In this document: positions 24,049 through 32,793 of the stretch, one piece after another | How the letters are laid out: the number at the start of each line of letters is the position of its first letter | Position numbering within the stretch: the first letter of the stretch is position 1 | Source: Paenibacillus sp. FSL R5-0766 | GTDB lineage: Bacteria; Bacillota; Bacilli; Paenibacillales; Paenibacillaceae | Assembly (NCBI RefSeq): GCF_037971845.1 | Contig: NZ_CP150227.1 | Span: 2,604,001-2,668,000 of the forward strand | DNA length: 64,000 nt | Direction: 5' to 3' | Made by a program: the position numbers and the translations under genes | The notes under the pieces: generated by a model | What the model was told of the DNA's origin: nothing | Database searches by the model: none | What the model saw: only the letters and a program-made list of their open reading frames with translations

Positions 24049-24495
24049 ATGATTCAATTAAAAAATGTGTCGGTGGATAATTGGTATGCATGTACTCAAC
24101 TGAATGTAACGGAAGAACAGAAAAAAAGTTTTCCCGCGCCGGTTGTATATTGGATTGCTGAATCCAAGGTCGTGACCGATTTTCGACCCATGGCCATCTA
24201 TTATGATTCGGATCTGGTTGGATTTGCTGTGTACTCAGATAAGCCGGATCATGAGGATAACTACTGGCTTCTTGCTCTAATGATAGATACAAAATATCAG
24301 GGCAGAGGTTATGGAAGAGAAGCATTGAGGAAGTTAATTGATCTAATGAAAGAATCGCAGAATTGCAAACGCATCATGATTGGACACAGGCCGGAAAATG
24401 GTATCGCCGGAAATCTGTATGAATCCCTTGGTTTTCGGAGAGTAAGTGAAGGGCTGATTGATGGCGAAGTCGTTCGGCTTCTAAGATGCAAGTAG
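24049..24495 (+). CDS. GNAT-family N-acetyltransferase (BltD/spermidine acetyltransferase-like)
   Basis: 148 aa. MIDTKYQGRGYGREALRKLIDLM (about residues 84-106, read in two parts) holds the acetyl-CoA loop QGRGYG, and AGNLYESLGFR is the C-terminal signature. The layout, with NWYACTQLNVTEEQ at the start and DNYWLLALMID, resembles BltD-type polyamine acetyltransferases. A related gene is at 41546. AGGAGG lies 7 bp upstream. Confidence 0.85.
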   Translation: MIQLKNVSVDNWYACTQLNVTEEQKKSFPAPVVYWIAESKVVTDFRPMAIYYDSDLVGFAVYSDKPDHEDNYWLLALMIDTKYQGRGYGREALRKLIDLMKESQNCKRIMIGHRPENGIAGNLYESLGFRRVSEGLIDGEVVRLLRCK

Positions 24496-24534
24496 TGCCA
24501 AAACGCACGCGATTTGGATTGTAAAGGAGGTAGC

Positions 24535-24864
24535 TTGTCTTTGAAGCATGTACACATTATTTTCTCATTACTCTTTATCATGTTAGGCATTGTGATTATT
24601 ACGATCTCGAAAATGATTGAAGAGGTGATTCCCAAGCTAGGGTATGCAGCATTCCAGTCAGCAGCAGCTGGCAGTTATGATTCGAGTGCTTATCAAGTGA
24701 ATTTTGAACTGAATTATTGGATAGGCGCGATATGCGTTTTGGGTGGAGTTATCTGTTTATTAGCTAGAATGAATTGGGTTCAGAACTCCATCCGTGAAAT
24801 GAATATAAGAAACAAAGCGTTTGATGAAACTCATAATTATGACGACACAAGAGAACTGAAATAG
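24535..24864 (+). CDS. Small membrane protein, two transmembrane segments
   Basis: About 109 aa from TTG 24535, after AAAGGAGG (24523-24530); TTG 24541 is an alternative. Two hydrophobic stretches (IIFSLLFIMLGIVIITI and YWIGAICVLGGVICLLA) flank a polar loop. Family not recognised. A protein of like design (two segments around a 40-residue loop) is at 47794. The sense of the C-terminal tail (charged, NYDDTRELK) suggests a cytoplasmic end. Confidence 0.6.
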   Translation: MSLKHVHIIFSLLFIMLGIVIITISKMIEEVIPKLGYAAFQSAAAGSYDSSAYQVNFELNYWIGAICVLGGVICLLARMNWVQNSIREMNIRNKAFDETHNYDDTRELK

Positions 24865-24902
24865 GTTATGATATGACATAAAAAAAGAAGGGGCGGATAC
24901 AC

Positions 24903-25427
24903 ATGATTACATTCCAATACTTTGAACCGGAAGATTTTGATCAACTGATCGAATGGAGTGGGGATGAAGCATTTCTGCTCCAGTGGGCCGGCCCTCAGTT
25001 CCAATATCCACTTTCCAGAGAGCAGCTATCGGATTATTTGCATGGTGCCAATGATAAGAACACTTCAAATAAGTTCATTTATAAAGTGATGGATGAATCG
25101 ACTCAGGAGATTGTAGGTCATATTGCTCTTGGCGGTATCGATCGATATAATCGTTCAGGGCGTATCGGTAAGGTGCTTCTTGGTAAGCCATATCAGGGTA
25201 AGGGTTATGGGAAGCAAATGATCGATGAGGCACTTCGCATTGGATTTGAAGAGGAGAAGTTGCACCGGATCAGTCTGGGCGTATTTGATTTTAATGTCTC
25301 AGCCATCCGATGTTATGAAAAAGCGGGCTTTGTACAAGAAGGACTTATTCGTGATGCGAGAAGATATGAAGATACATTCTGGAATCTAATCGAAATGAGC
25401 ATACTAGAAAACGAATGGAAAAAATGA
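24903..25427 (+). CDS. GNAT-family N-acetyltransferase (RimJ/RimL-like)
   Basis: 174 aa. GRIGKVLLGKPYQGKGYGKQMIDEAL has the QGKGYG acetyl-CoA loop (about residues 98-103), and NVSAIRCYEKAGFVQEG with DTFWNLIEMSIL is the RimJ/RimL-type end. Possible substrates are protein N-termini or small amines. GGGGCGG lies upstream. It ends the plus-strand run; the convergent minus-strand locus begins after a strong terminator. Confidence 0.9.
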   Translation: MITFQYFEPEDFDQLIEWSGDEAFLLQWAGPQFQYPLSREQLSDYLHGANDKNTSNKFIYKVMDESTQEIVGHIALGGIDRYNRSGRIGKVLLGKPYQGKGYGKQMIDEALRIGFEEEKLHRISLGVFDFNVSAIRCYEKAGFVQEGLIRDARRYEDTFWNLIEMSILENEWKK

Positions 25428-25518
25428 CTTCTCAAAAGGATCATCATACTTGAGAGTCATCTTTCTTGAGAAACACTTCCATGAACGGATGTAATAACTA
25501 CGTGTACGAAAATTTAAA

Positions 25519-25562
25519 AGGGGATGTCCGCCTGTCATCAGAATGACAGGTGGACATCCCCT
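25519..25562 (-). terminator. Strong terminator of the minus-strand sensing locus, possibly bidirectional
   Basis: GGGGATGTCC-G-CCTGTCAT and ATGACAGG-T-GGACATCCCC form an almost perfect 19-bp stem with loop CAGA. On the minus strand the stem is followed by TTTTAAATTT, a T-rich tail that fits termination of the gene at 25562. On the plus strand it also follows the GNAT gene. Confidence 0.85.
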
Positions 25563-26527
25563 TAATTGCTTTCTTTCTGATTTATTTCAATGATCCCCGT
25601 ATCAATAAATTCCTTCACAGGCACACCGTCGCTTGCAAGTAACAGGGTCTCCATCATTTTGGCACCCCAGACTCCTTCATTCTGCGAAATAACGGCAGAC
25701 AATTGACCGTTAAGTAACCCGTTTTCACTGGTCGGGCTATCACCGAACGCGATTAAATGCCGGTTAAGGCCTTTTGCTTTCCAGATCAGGGTAGAAGCAG
25801 AGACAGAAACAAAATCGAGCCCGATAATCGCATTGAAGTGAGGGTGAGCTTGAATCATGTTCTCCATATCGGACATGGCTTGATCTTCATTCCCTTGATG
25901 ATAACGAACTTCCAAGATTTCGATGTCTGTTTCACTGCGGATATAGTCAATGAATCCATTAAGCCGCTGCTGCAAACCTTGCATCTCCTCCAAGCCGTTC
26001 TCGACAAGAATCATACCTTGATTATGCAGGAGTCGTGTAGTCGTCATCGCGAACTGCTGGCCAGTGCGATAGTTATCTGCGCCAACATAAGCGATTCGAT
26101 GACTGGATGGGACATCTGACTCAAATGTAATGACAGGAATACCCGCAGCTTGGGCTGCATCAATAACGGGTGTAAGTGCAGCAGCATCCACAGGAGATAT
26201 AGCTATCCCGTCCACATGCTGTTTGATCATATTTTCCATGATACGGATCTGTTGTTCGGTATTGGCTTCATCAGGTGCGTTTACAATTAACGTGATATTG
26301 TGTTTCCCTGCATACTCCGTTGCATCCTTCGTGATCATCTCATAGGTTGGATACGTCATTGGATAGATAATACCGAAAGTTTTGCTCGCTGCAGATTTCT
26401 CTACAGGTGAAGTTGCAGGAAGTGTTGCAGCCATTTGCTGTGGCCGAATGTGTGCCGAACCGGATGAAATGATCGTCGGGAACAGAAGTATTAGTGTAAG
26501 TAAAAGTGCAAATCTGGCTTTATTCAT
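25562..26527 (-). CDS. Periplasmic-binding-type sugar sensor protein
   Basis: 321 aa. A signal-type N-terminus (ARFALLLTLILLFPTIIS) without a lipobox precedes a Peripla_BP_4 (RbsB/LacI-like) domain: FGIIYPMTYPTYEMITKDA, DGIAISPVDAAALTPVIDAA, GIPVITFESD, IAYVGADNYRTGQQ. Its gene overlaps the YesN-like regulator by 8 bp, so it is more likely a ligand-sensing partner of the YesM/YesN pair than a transport protein. The ligand is probably the sugar imported by the divergent ABC system. Confidence 0.8.
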   Translation of the reverse strand: MNKARFALLLTLILLFPTIISSGSAHIRPQQMAATLPATSPVEKSAASKTFGIIYPMTYPTYEMITKDATEYAGKHNITLIVNAPDEANTEQQIRIMENMIKQHVDGIAISPVDAAALTPVIDAAQAAGIPVITFESDVPSSHRIAYVGADNYRTGQQFAMTTTRLLHNQGMILVENGLEEMQGLQQRLNGFIDYIRSETDIEILEVRYHQGNEDQAMSDMENMIQAHPHFNAIIGLDFVSVSASTLIWKAKGLNRHLIAFGDSPTSENGLLNGQLSAVISQNEGVWGAKMMETLLLASDGVPVKEFIDTGIIEINQKESN

Positions 26528-28118
26528 ACATTGGCTCTTTTCTCATATCTGATGGTCTGGCCTGCGATTCCGCGGTTCCTTGAGTTCGATATTCTCTTGG
26601 CGTAAAACCTGTTGTTTTCTTGAATATATTAGAAAAATAGTGAGAATCGTTGTAACCAACTTTGTAAGCAATCTCAAAGGTTTTGTTGTTGGTTGTTTTC
26701 AGCAGCTCCTTGGCTTTGCCGATTCGAATCTGGGTTAGATACTCCGTTATCGTTTGACCAGTTTCCTGACTGAAAATCTTGCTTAGATGACTTGGACTGA
26801 TTCTGACATGTGCAGAAATCATCTTTAACGAGACCTGTTCGTTATTGTATTCACGGGATACATAGGCTTTCACCTGATCAATGACATCACTGTATTTTCC
26901 AGAGCAAGCTGCTCTTCTCTGCCATAACAAGTTAAGCAGGGAACACAGATATTGGGTGCAGTCCTCCCAGCACGTGATCTTCCGGATCGTCTGCTGTAGG
27001 GAAGTAATGTTCTCATCCGAATGGTCACTCATGCGGAACAGCTGATTCGCAAGCCGGAACGACTCCAGCGTAAGATCATTCAACAGATAGAAGCCATACG
27101 ATGAGGACTTCCAGTCGAAGGACTGTAATGGAGCAGCAAACTCCTGCACAAAATGGTCACGCAGATTGAGACTGCCGATTTTGAGAAATTCAAGAAACGA
27201 ATTCCTGTCGAGGAAAAGAGTCGTTTGCTCATCCAGGTTAATTTCATGTAGAGAAGCTCTGTTCTGAAGGGTGAGTCGATTAATATATTTATCCTCCTCC
27301 GCTTCCAGATACGAGACATGAATTCCTTGCAGCCGCTCCTGCTGACTGCCGATGCCCAGAATAATATTACATTTGAACGTATGCTCAAGTTCCATACGAA
27401 CCCGCCCGCGAAGCTGCTCCAGATATACGGATATGCTGTCATCGGAGTGATACTTGAGCAGAAGCACCAACTCGGTCCGGCTTCGAATATAGGGAAGAAG
27501 TTCCACGTGGGGATCACGAGTTTCCTCCAGTACGGGAAGCAGTTTCTTCATCAGGGATTCCGGGTCCCGGGAGTCATCTGTTAATCGAACGTCGATAATG
27601 ACAATTGTATAATACCGGGCCGAGAGTGGAAGTGAGAGTTGTTTGGCTGATTCAATCGCATCGGTTGTACCGATGAGTCCTCCGCACAGATCGGCCAGCA
27701 GTTTTTCTTTGGTGATCGTCCGGTTTGTCATGCGTTGATGTTCTTCATCCATTTGTTTGCTGACCTTATGAAGCATTTGGATTAGCTCTGCTGCACTAAT
27801 GGGCTTTAGACAGTACTCGGTCACACCAAGTCGGATAGCCTCCTGGGCATAGCTGAATTCATCATGACCGCTCATGATAATGATTTTGATATCAGGTTGT
27901 TGAGTGCGAACGATGGAGGTCAGTTCCAATCCGTTCATAAATGGCATTTTGATATCCGTAATCAGAATATCCGGAGCCCATTCATGAATTAAAGGTAACG
28001 CAAGCTCGCCGTCGGGTGCATCCCCGCAATAGTGAAAACCTTCCTTTTCCCAATCAATGCAGCTCCGTATATTCTCCCGAATTCCAATTTCGTCATCCAC
28101 AATCATCACCTTTTTCAA
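26520..28118 (-). CDS. YesN-type response regulator with AraC DNA-binding domain
   Basis: 532 aa. N-terminal receiver: VMIVDDE, phosphoacceptor Asp55 in LITDIKMPF, then IIMSGHDEFSYAQEA. A long central region follows, and two AraC-type HTH motifs close the protein (KMISAHVRISPSHLSKIFSQE, AYKVGYNDSHYFSNIFKK). The start codon overlaps the stop of the kinase gene (ATGA, 28115-28118). It should activate the divergent ABC transporter when the sugar is present. Confidence 0.9.
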   Translation of the reverse strand: MKKVMIVDDEIGIRENIRSCIDWEKEGFHYCGDAPDGELALPLIHEWAPDILITDIKMPFMNGLELTSIVRTQQPDIKIIIMSGHDEFSYAQEAIRLGVTEYCLKPISAAELIQMLHKVSKQMDEEHQRMTNRTITKEKLLADLCGGLIGTTDAIESAKQLSLPLSARYYTIVIIDVRLTDDSRDPESLMKKLLPVLEETRDPHVELLPYIRSRTELVLLLKYHSDDSISVYLEQLRGRVRMELEHTFKCNIILGIGSQQERLQGIHVSYLEAEEDKYINRLTLQNRASLHEINLDEQTTLFLDRNSFLEFLKIGSLNLRDHFVQEFAAPLQSFDWKSSSYGFYLLNDLTLESFRLANQLFRMSDHSDENITSLQQTIRKITCWEDCTQYLCSLLNLLWQRRAACSGKYSDVIDQVKAYVSREYNNEQVSLKMISAHVRISPSHLSKIFSQETGQTITEYLTQIRIGKAKELLKTTNNKTFEIAYKVGYNDSHYFSNIFKKTTGFTPREYRTQGTAESQARPSDMRKEPMYE

Positions 28119-29941
28119 CGGTTAACCTCCTTGCTTTTGGGGATACGAATCATAAATGTGCTGCCTTCCATATAGGTACTTTCCATTTCAACACCATAAG
28201 CTGGTCCGAAATAGAGTCGAATCCGGTGATGTACATTGAGCAGACCAAATCCGCCTTCCTGCTCGTCATCTTGGGGTGAACGGGAACCGGCCGGCTTCTC
28301 CAGCTCTTCACGTAATTGTGCCAATCGATCCGCAGACATGCCGATTCCGTTATCCTGTACGGTGAGAATGATGCTATTGTCCTCTACATATCCGTGAATG
28401 GATATCAACCCTTGACCGCGTTTGTTCTTGATCCCATGGTAGAGCGCGTTTTCAATCAGGGGCTGCAGCGTCATTTTCAAAATGGGATAATCCTGAAGCT
28501 CACGATCAACGCTGATCTCGTAGGTGAGAATATCGTGGTACCTCATCTGTTGAATAACCAAGTAACTCCGCGCATGCTCAAGCTCGGTTTGAATGGATAC
28601 CCAGTCGAATCCTTTGTTCAGACTCAACCGAAAGAACTTCGAGAGGGCCTGCACAAGTTTGATTACATTTTCTTTTTTCTCTGCTTCAGCCATCCATAGA
28701 ATAGATTCCAACGTGTTATACAGGAAATGAGGGTTGATCTGAGCTTGCAGCGTACGTAGTTCAGCTATTTTCACCTGTTCATTCTCTCGAATGCTCTTTT
28801 CGATTAGCATTTTGAGCTTATCCAGCATCACATTGAAACTTTTGCCCAGATCAGCAATTTCGTCCGAGCCGTGTGGTGTGACTTTGGCTTCCAAGTAACC
28901 GTTTGCAGCTTTACGCATCTTGTTCATCAGAATCCGGATGGGAAGAATCAGTCGATTATTCAGGAAAAAATATAACGATATCGCAAAGAAAGCACTTAAC
29001 AAAACGGTAATGATGATCAATTGGCGAATGCTATTGGCCTCTGCAATGATTTCCTGATAAGGAGCTACCCCGATCATTTTCCATCCGGTCTGTTCTGAGG
29101 TGCTGTATACAACAAACTGGGGCTTGGATCCTGCAGACAGGATAAAGCTGTCGTGCTGTAGATGTAAAGGGACCGATCGGATCTGATCCATCATGGTTAT
29201 GGATGCCGGGGTGGCATCCGGCCTGAAGAGTGTATTTCCGTATTGATCACTAATATAGAAAAAACCGGAATCCTTAATAGGGGTATTCGTCAAAAAATCA
29301 TCAATGAACGAATCATTCAAATCAATTACTATGAACCCGATGACCTCATGCGTAATTCGCTCTTTGACCGTGGTTATAATTGAAAGCGCATTCTGTTTAG
29401 GGTAAGCAAACCCATCCAGCCTGTTATATTCGGCATAGGCTGCAGAATGAGGGATGCGCAGAATGGCATCCGGATACTGTATCAGATACTTGAAGTACGG
29501 GTTACGCAGCGGATTTCGTTCCAGCTTGAACACGCCTTTTCGTTCACTTATGCCTTTTCCATAGAAATTCACGAACGAGATATTAAGTACCTTGTCATAC
29601 TTGTAGGTTTCCCGATAAAGATTGTATGTCTGAAGGATGGCTTTGGCTTCCGGGTAGGACTCCGATTGAGAATACAGGTATTGAAGCACTTGCGGGTTCT
29701 TGCCCAGTTCGAGCAGCCGTTCCGTATCCTCAAACAAGATGTCAATGTTTCTGGCAAGCTGGTCGGCAACCAGTTGTGTCGAGGCCTTGTTATGATTGGA
29801 TACGACCGTATAGGATTTGTGGTAAGAAATCAATCCAACCACGATCAGTGGTACTGAACTGAGGATGATAAACATGCTGAGTAATTTAAGCCTGAGGCTT
29901 GAAGCAATCCATTGAATGAGTTTCAACGTATTCCACTCCAT
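28115..29941 (-). CDS. YesM-type sensor histidine kinase
   Basis: 608 aa. First membrane segment LLSMFIILSSVPLIVVGLI, an extracellular dCache-like domain (about residues 40-290), a second membrane segment LIIITVLLSAFFAISLYFF, a HAMP linker, the His_kinase motif QINPHFLYNTLE and HATPase boxes NALYHGI, DNGIGM and GGFGLLNV. It autophosphorylates on the His of NPHFLYN and passes phosphate to the YesN-like partner. First gene of the three-gene minus-strand operon. Confidence 0.92.
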   Translation of the reverse strand: MEWNTLKLIQWIASSLRLKLLSMFIILSSVPLIVVGLISYHKSYTVVSNHNKASTQLVADQLARNIDILFEDTERLLELGKNPQVLQYLYSQSESYPEAKAILQTYNLYRETYKYDKVLNISFVNFYGKGISERKGVFKLERNPLRNPYFKYLIQYPDAILRIPHSAAYAEYNRLDGFAYPKQNALSIITTVKERITHEVIGFIVIDLNDSFIDDFLTNTPIKDSGFFYISDQYGNTLFRPDATPASITMMDQIRSVPLHLQHDSFILSAGSKPQFVVYSTSEQTGWKMIGVAPYQEIIAEANSIRQLIIITVLLSAFFAISLYFFLNNRLILPIRILMNKMRKAANGYLEAKVTPHGSDEIADLGKSFNVMLDKLKMLIEKSIRENEQVKIAELRTLQAQINPHFLYNTLESILWMAEAEKKENVIKLVQALSKFFRLSLNKGFDWVSIQTELEHARSYLVIQQMRYHDILTYEISVDRELQDYPILKMTLQPLIENALYHGIKNKRGQGLISIHGYVEDNSIILTVQDNGIGMSADRLAQLREELEKPAGSRSPQDDEQEGGFGLLNVHHRIRLYFGPAYGVEMESTYMEGSTFMIRIPKSKEVNR

Positions 29942-30108
29942 CTGAAGGGATCAAAATGTATCATTAGTATAACATGATTTTCTAATATGTAAGAGAATCG
30001 CTAAATACTACACAATTAAACAAAGAAATTACACGTTCTAAATTTCATTTTTTTGAAATTACTAAATTATTACATAAATAAAGTATGAGACTCCATATAA
30101 GCTCGGAA

Positions 30109-30139
30109 TGAAAGCGTTCTATAATGTGGTCACACCACA
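30109..30139 (+). promoter_or_regulatory. Promoter region of the sugar ABC operon with cre-like site and palindrome
   Basis: TGAAAGCGTTCTAT (30109-30122) matches the CcpA cre consensus at 12 of 14 places. It overlaps the -10 box TATAAT (30120-30125). Next comes TGTGGT-CAC-ACCACA (30125-30139), a perfect 6+6 palindrome, a possible operator or 5' leader hairpin. The -35 box is weak, as expected of a promoter needing the AraC-type activator. Catabolite repression is inferred. Confidence 0.55.
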
Positions 30140-30169
30140 AGGTGAAACGAAAAAAGGGAGGATCACAAC

Positions 30170-31192
30170 ATGCGAACCAAAAAAAAGTGGGGACTTGCCA
30201 TAACATTGGCTATGGTGATGCTGGTCAGCACGGCATGTAGCAGTACCAATGGAGGAGCAGGCTCCGATAATGAAACTTCAACGAGTGGGAATGGCAGTAC
30301 ACCTGCCAGCGCCAAAACAATTACGCTTGGTTTTTCACAGGTTGGTGCGGAGAGTGGTTGGCGTTCGGCGAATACCAAGTCGATTCAGGATTCAGCCAAA
30401 GAAGCGGGTTATGATTTGAAATTCTCCGATGCGCAGCAGAAGCAGGAAAATCAAATCAAAGCTTTGCGCTCCTTCATACAACAGAAGGTGACGGTGATTG
30501 CTTTTTCCCCTGTTGTAGAATCCGGTTGGGATACCGTATTGAAGGAAGCGAAGGATGCAGGAATTCCCGTGATTTTGACGGACCGTGCTGTGGATTCGCC
30601 GGATAAAACCCTCTACAAAACCTTTATTGGTTCCGACTTTGTAGAAGAAGGACGCAAAGCAGGTCAGTGGCTTAGTGACCAATACAAGGACACACAAGAC
30701 GAGATCAACATTGTTGAGCTGCAGGGTACAACAGGCTCCGCACCAGCGAATGACCGTCAAGAGGGCTTTATGGAATTGATTGCTTCCAACTCGAAGCTTA
30801 AAGTGATTGCTTCACAATCGGGTGACTTTACACGTGCCAAAGGCAAAGAAGTCATGCAAGCTTTCCTCAAAGCACATAAAAAAATAGATGTTCTCTATGC
30901 ACATAATGACGATATGGCACTTGGTGCAATTCAGGCCATTGAAGCGGCAGGATTGAAACCAGGCGTAGATATTACCATTATCTCTGTGGATGCCGTGAAG
31001 GATGGTATGCAGGCTGCTGCTGATGGCAAAATCAACTTTATCGTTGAATGTAATCCGTTGTTAGGACCTCAATTAATGGAAGCGGTTCAAGCGGTAGTGG
31101 ACGGGAAAGACATCGAACCCCGAATCGTTACGGATGAGACGACCTTCACATCGGAGCAAGCCAAAGAAGCATTGCCAACACGTGAATATTAA
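30170..31192 (+). CDS. ytfQ: Sugar ABC transporter substrate-binding lipoprotein (YtfQ-like)
   Basis: 340 aa. Lipoprotein signal ending in STAC (Cys about 23), then a Ser/Gly-rich linker. LGFSQVGAESGWRSANTKSI, SFIQQKVTVIAFSPVVESGW, IPVILTDRAVD, GSDFVEEGRKAG and ELQGTTGSAPANDRQ match E. coli YtfQ, which binds galactofuranose. The likely ligand is a furanose form of galactose or arabinose. GGGAGG lies upstream of the ATG. A paralogue stands at 34844. Confidence 0.9.
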   Translation: MRTKKKWGLAITLAMVMLVSTACSSTNGGAGSDNETSTSGNGSTPASAKTITLGFSQVGAESGWRSANTKSIQDSAKEAGYDLKFSDAQQKQENQIKALRSFIQQKVTVIAFSPVVESGWDTVLKEAKDAGIPVILTDRAVDSPDKTLYKTFIGSDFVEEGRKAGQWLSDQYKDTQDEINIVELQGTTGSAPANDRQEGFMELIASNSKLKVIASQSGDFTRAKGKEVMQAFLKAHKKIDVLYAHNDDMALGAIQAIEAAGLKPGVDITIISVDAVKDGMQAAADGKINFIVECNPLLGPQLMEAVQAVVDGKDIEPRIVTDETTFTSEQAKEALPTREY

Positions 31193-31213
31193 AAGCAGAT
31201 TCGTATAACACCG

Positions 31214-31256
31214 AAAAGTCATTTTTCGACCAGGCTGTCGCTAAATGACTTTTTTT
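31214..31256 (+). terminator. Attenuating terminator between binding-protein and ATPase genes
   Basis: AAAAGTCATTT and AAATGACTTTTTTT pair across a loop of 18 bases and end in a T run. The position inside the operon would let the binding protein be made in excess over the membrane parts, a known arrangement in ABC loci. The ATPase start (31278) lies 22 bp further on. Confidence 0.75.
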
Positions 31257-31277
31257 CATAACAAAGGAGAGGGTTAT

Positions 31278-32789
31278 ATGGCCGAGCAAGCACCCATTTT
31301 ACAAATGACAGGCATCACCAAACAATTTCCCGGGGTTAAAGCACTGTCCAGCGTCAGCTTTCGCTTGTTTCCGGGCGAGATTCATGCCTTGATGGGTGAG
31401 AACGGAGCGGGGAAGTCAACGCTTATTAAAGTTCTGACCGGCGTTTATTCCATTGACGAAGGAACGGTAACGATGGATAACCGGGATCTTTCGATCTCCG
31501 GTCCGCTTGAAGCGCAAAAGGCGGGAATCAGTACCGTTTATCAAGAGGTCAATCTCTGTCCAAACTTAACGGTTGCTGAGAATATTTTCATCGGGCGGGA
31601 GCCGATGCGATTTGGCAAAATCAATTGGAAGCAAATGAACAAAGATGCGGAGAACCTTCTGCGAGACAGATTACATCTGTCCATCGACGTTAAGGCTCCT
31701 TTACAGACCTATTCGGTCGCGATGCAACAACTGATTGCAATTGCAAGAGCACTCAGCATCTCGGCAAAAGTGCTCATATTGGATGAACCCACATCCAGTC
31801 TGGACAAAAACGAGGTTCAGCAACTGTTTCGTATTATGCACAAATTAAAGAGTGAAGGTCTCGCAATTCTTTTTGTTACTCATTTTCTTGATCAGGTATA
31901 CGAAATGTCGGATCGTCTAACGGTACTCCGTAACGGGGAATTGGAAGGAGAGTACATAGCCGCAGAACTTCCACGCATGGAACTGGTGCTCAAGATGATC
32001 GGAAAGGAGCTTGAGGTGCTTGAGGAGCTTCCGAAGGAAGCGGATGCTGCCCAGGCGGAGGCGGGAGAACTGTTAATTACCGCTAAGGCACTTGGACGCA
32101 AAGGAGCAATTGAGCCATTTGATCTGGACATTCGCAAAGGAGAAGTCGTGGGCTTGGCTGGGTTATTGGGGTCTGGTCGTACCGAAATCGCTCGCCTTTT
32201 CTTTGGTGCAGATCGTTCAGATGTAGGCAAGCTGCTCGTTGTAGATACAGGAAGTACGGTCAAGTCGCCGCGTCATGCAATTGATCAGAATATTGCTTTT
32301 TGCTCCGAGAACCGTAAAACCGAAGGCATAATCGATGATTTGACCATTCGGGAGAACATTATTCTGGCTTTACAAGCGACAAGAGGCTGGTCCAAACCAA
32401 TCTCACGCAAGAAACAGGATGAGATCGCCGAAAAGTACATCAACCTGTTAAATATCCATCCGAAAAACCCGGAGCATTTAATTAAAAATCTGAGCGGCGG
32501 TAATCAGCAAAAGGTGTTGCTTGCACGGTGGTTGCTGATGAACCCCGATCTGTTGATTCTCGATGAACCTACGCGTGGAATTGATATCGGTGCCAAGACT
32601 GAAATACAGAAGCTGGTGCTCTCTCTGTCGAAGCAGGGCATGGCCGTGCTGTTCATTTCGTCCGAGCTGGAAGAAGTGATTCGTGTCAGCCACCGGATTG
32701 CCGTAATCCGGGACCGCAAAAAAGTGCAAGAACTTAGCGGGGATCAGATCCATCAACAGCAAATCATGAAAGCAATGGCAGGAGGTTAA
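31278..32789 (+). CDS. ytfR: Sugar ABC transporter ATP-binding protein (YtfR-like)
   Basis: 503 aa from ATG 31278 with GGAGAGGG upstream; an ATG at 31245 lies in the terminator. Two ABC domains. First: Walker A GENGAGKST (40-48), Walker B LILDEPTSS, with a signature weakened to YSVAMQQ. Second: Walker A reduced to GLLGSGRTE, signature LSGGNQQK intact, Walker B LLILDEPTRG. So one complete composite site is expected, as in other RbsA/YtfR-type ATPases. Confidence 0.92.
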   Translation: MAEQAPILQMTGITKQFPGVKALSSVSFRLFPGEIHALMGENGAGKSTLIKVLTGVYSIDEGTVTMDNRDLSISGPLEAQKAGISTVYQEVNLCPNLTVAENIFIGREPMRFGKINWKQMNKDAENLLRDRLHLSIDVKAPLQTYSVAMQQLIAIARALSISAKVLILDEPTSSLDKNEVQQLFRIMHKLKSEGLAILFVTHFLDQVYEMSDRLTVLRNGELEGEYIAAELPRMELVLKMIGKELEVLEELPKEADAAQAEAGELLITAKALGRKGAIEPFDLDIRKGEVVGLAGLLGSGRTEIARLFFGADRSDVGKLLVVDTGSTVKSPRHAIDQNIAFCSENRKTEGIIDDLTIRENIILALQATRGWSKPISRKKQDEIAEKYINLLNIHPKNPEHLIKNLSGGNQQKVLLARWLLMNPDLLILDEPTRGIDIGAKTEIQKLVLSLSKQGMAVLFISSELEEVIRVSHRIAVIRDRKKVQELSGDQIHQQQIMKAMAGG

Positions 32790-32793
32790 AGAG

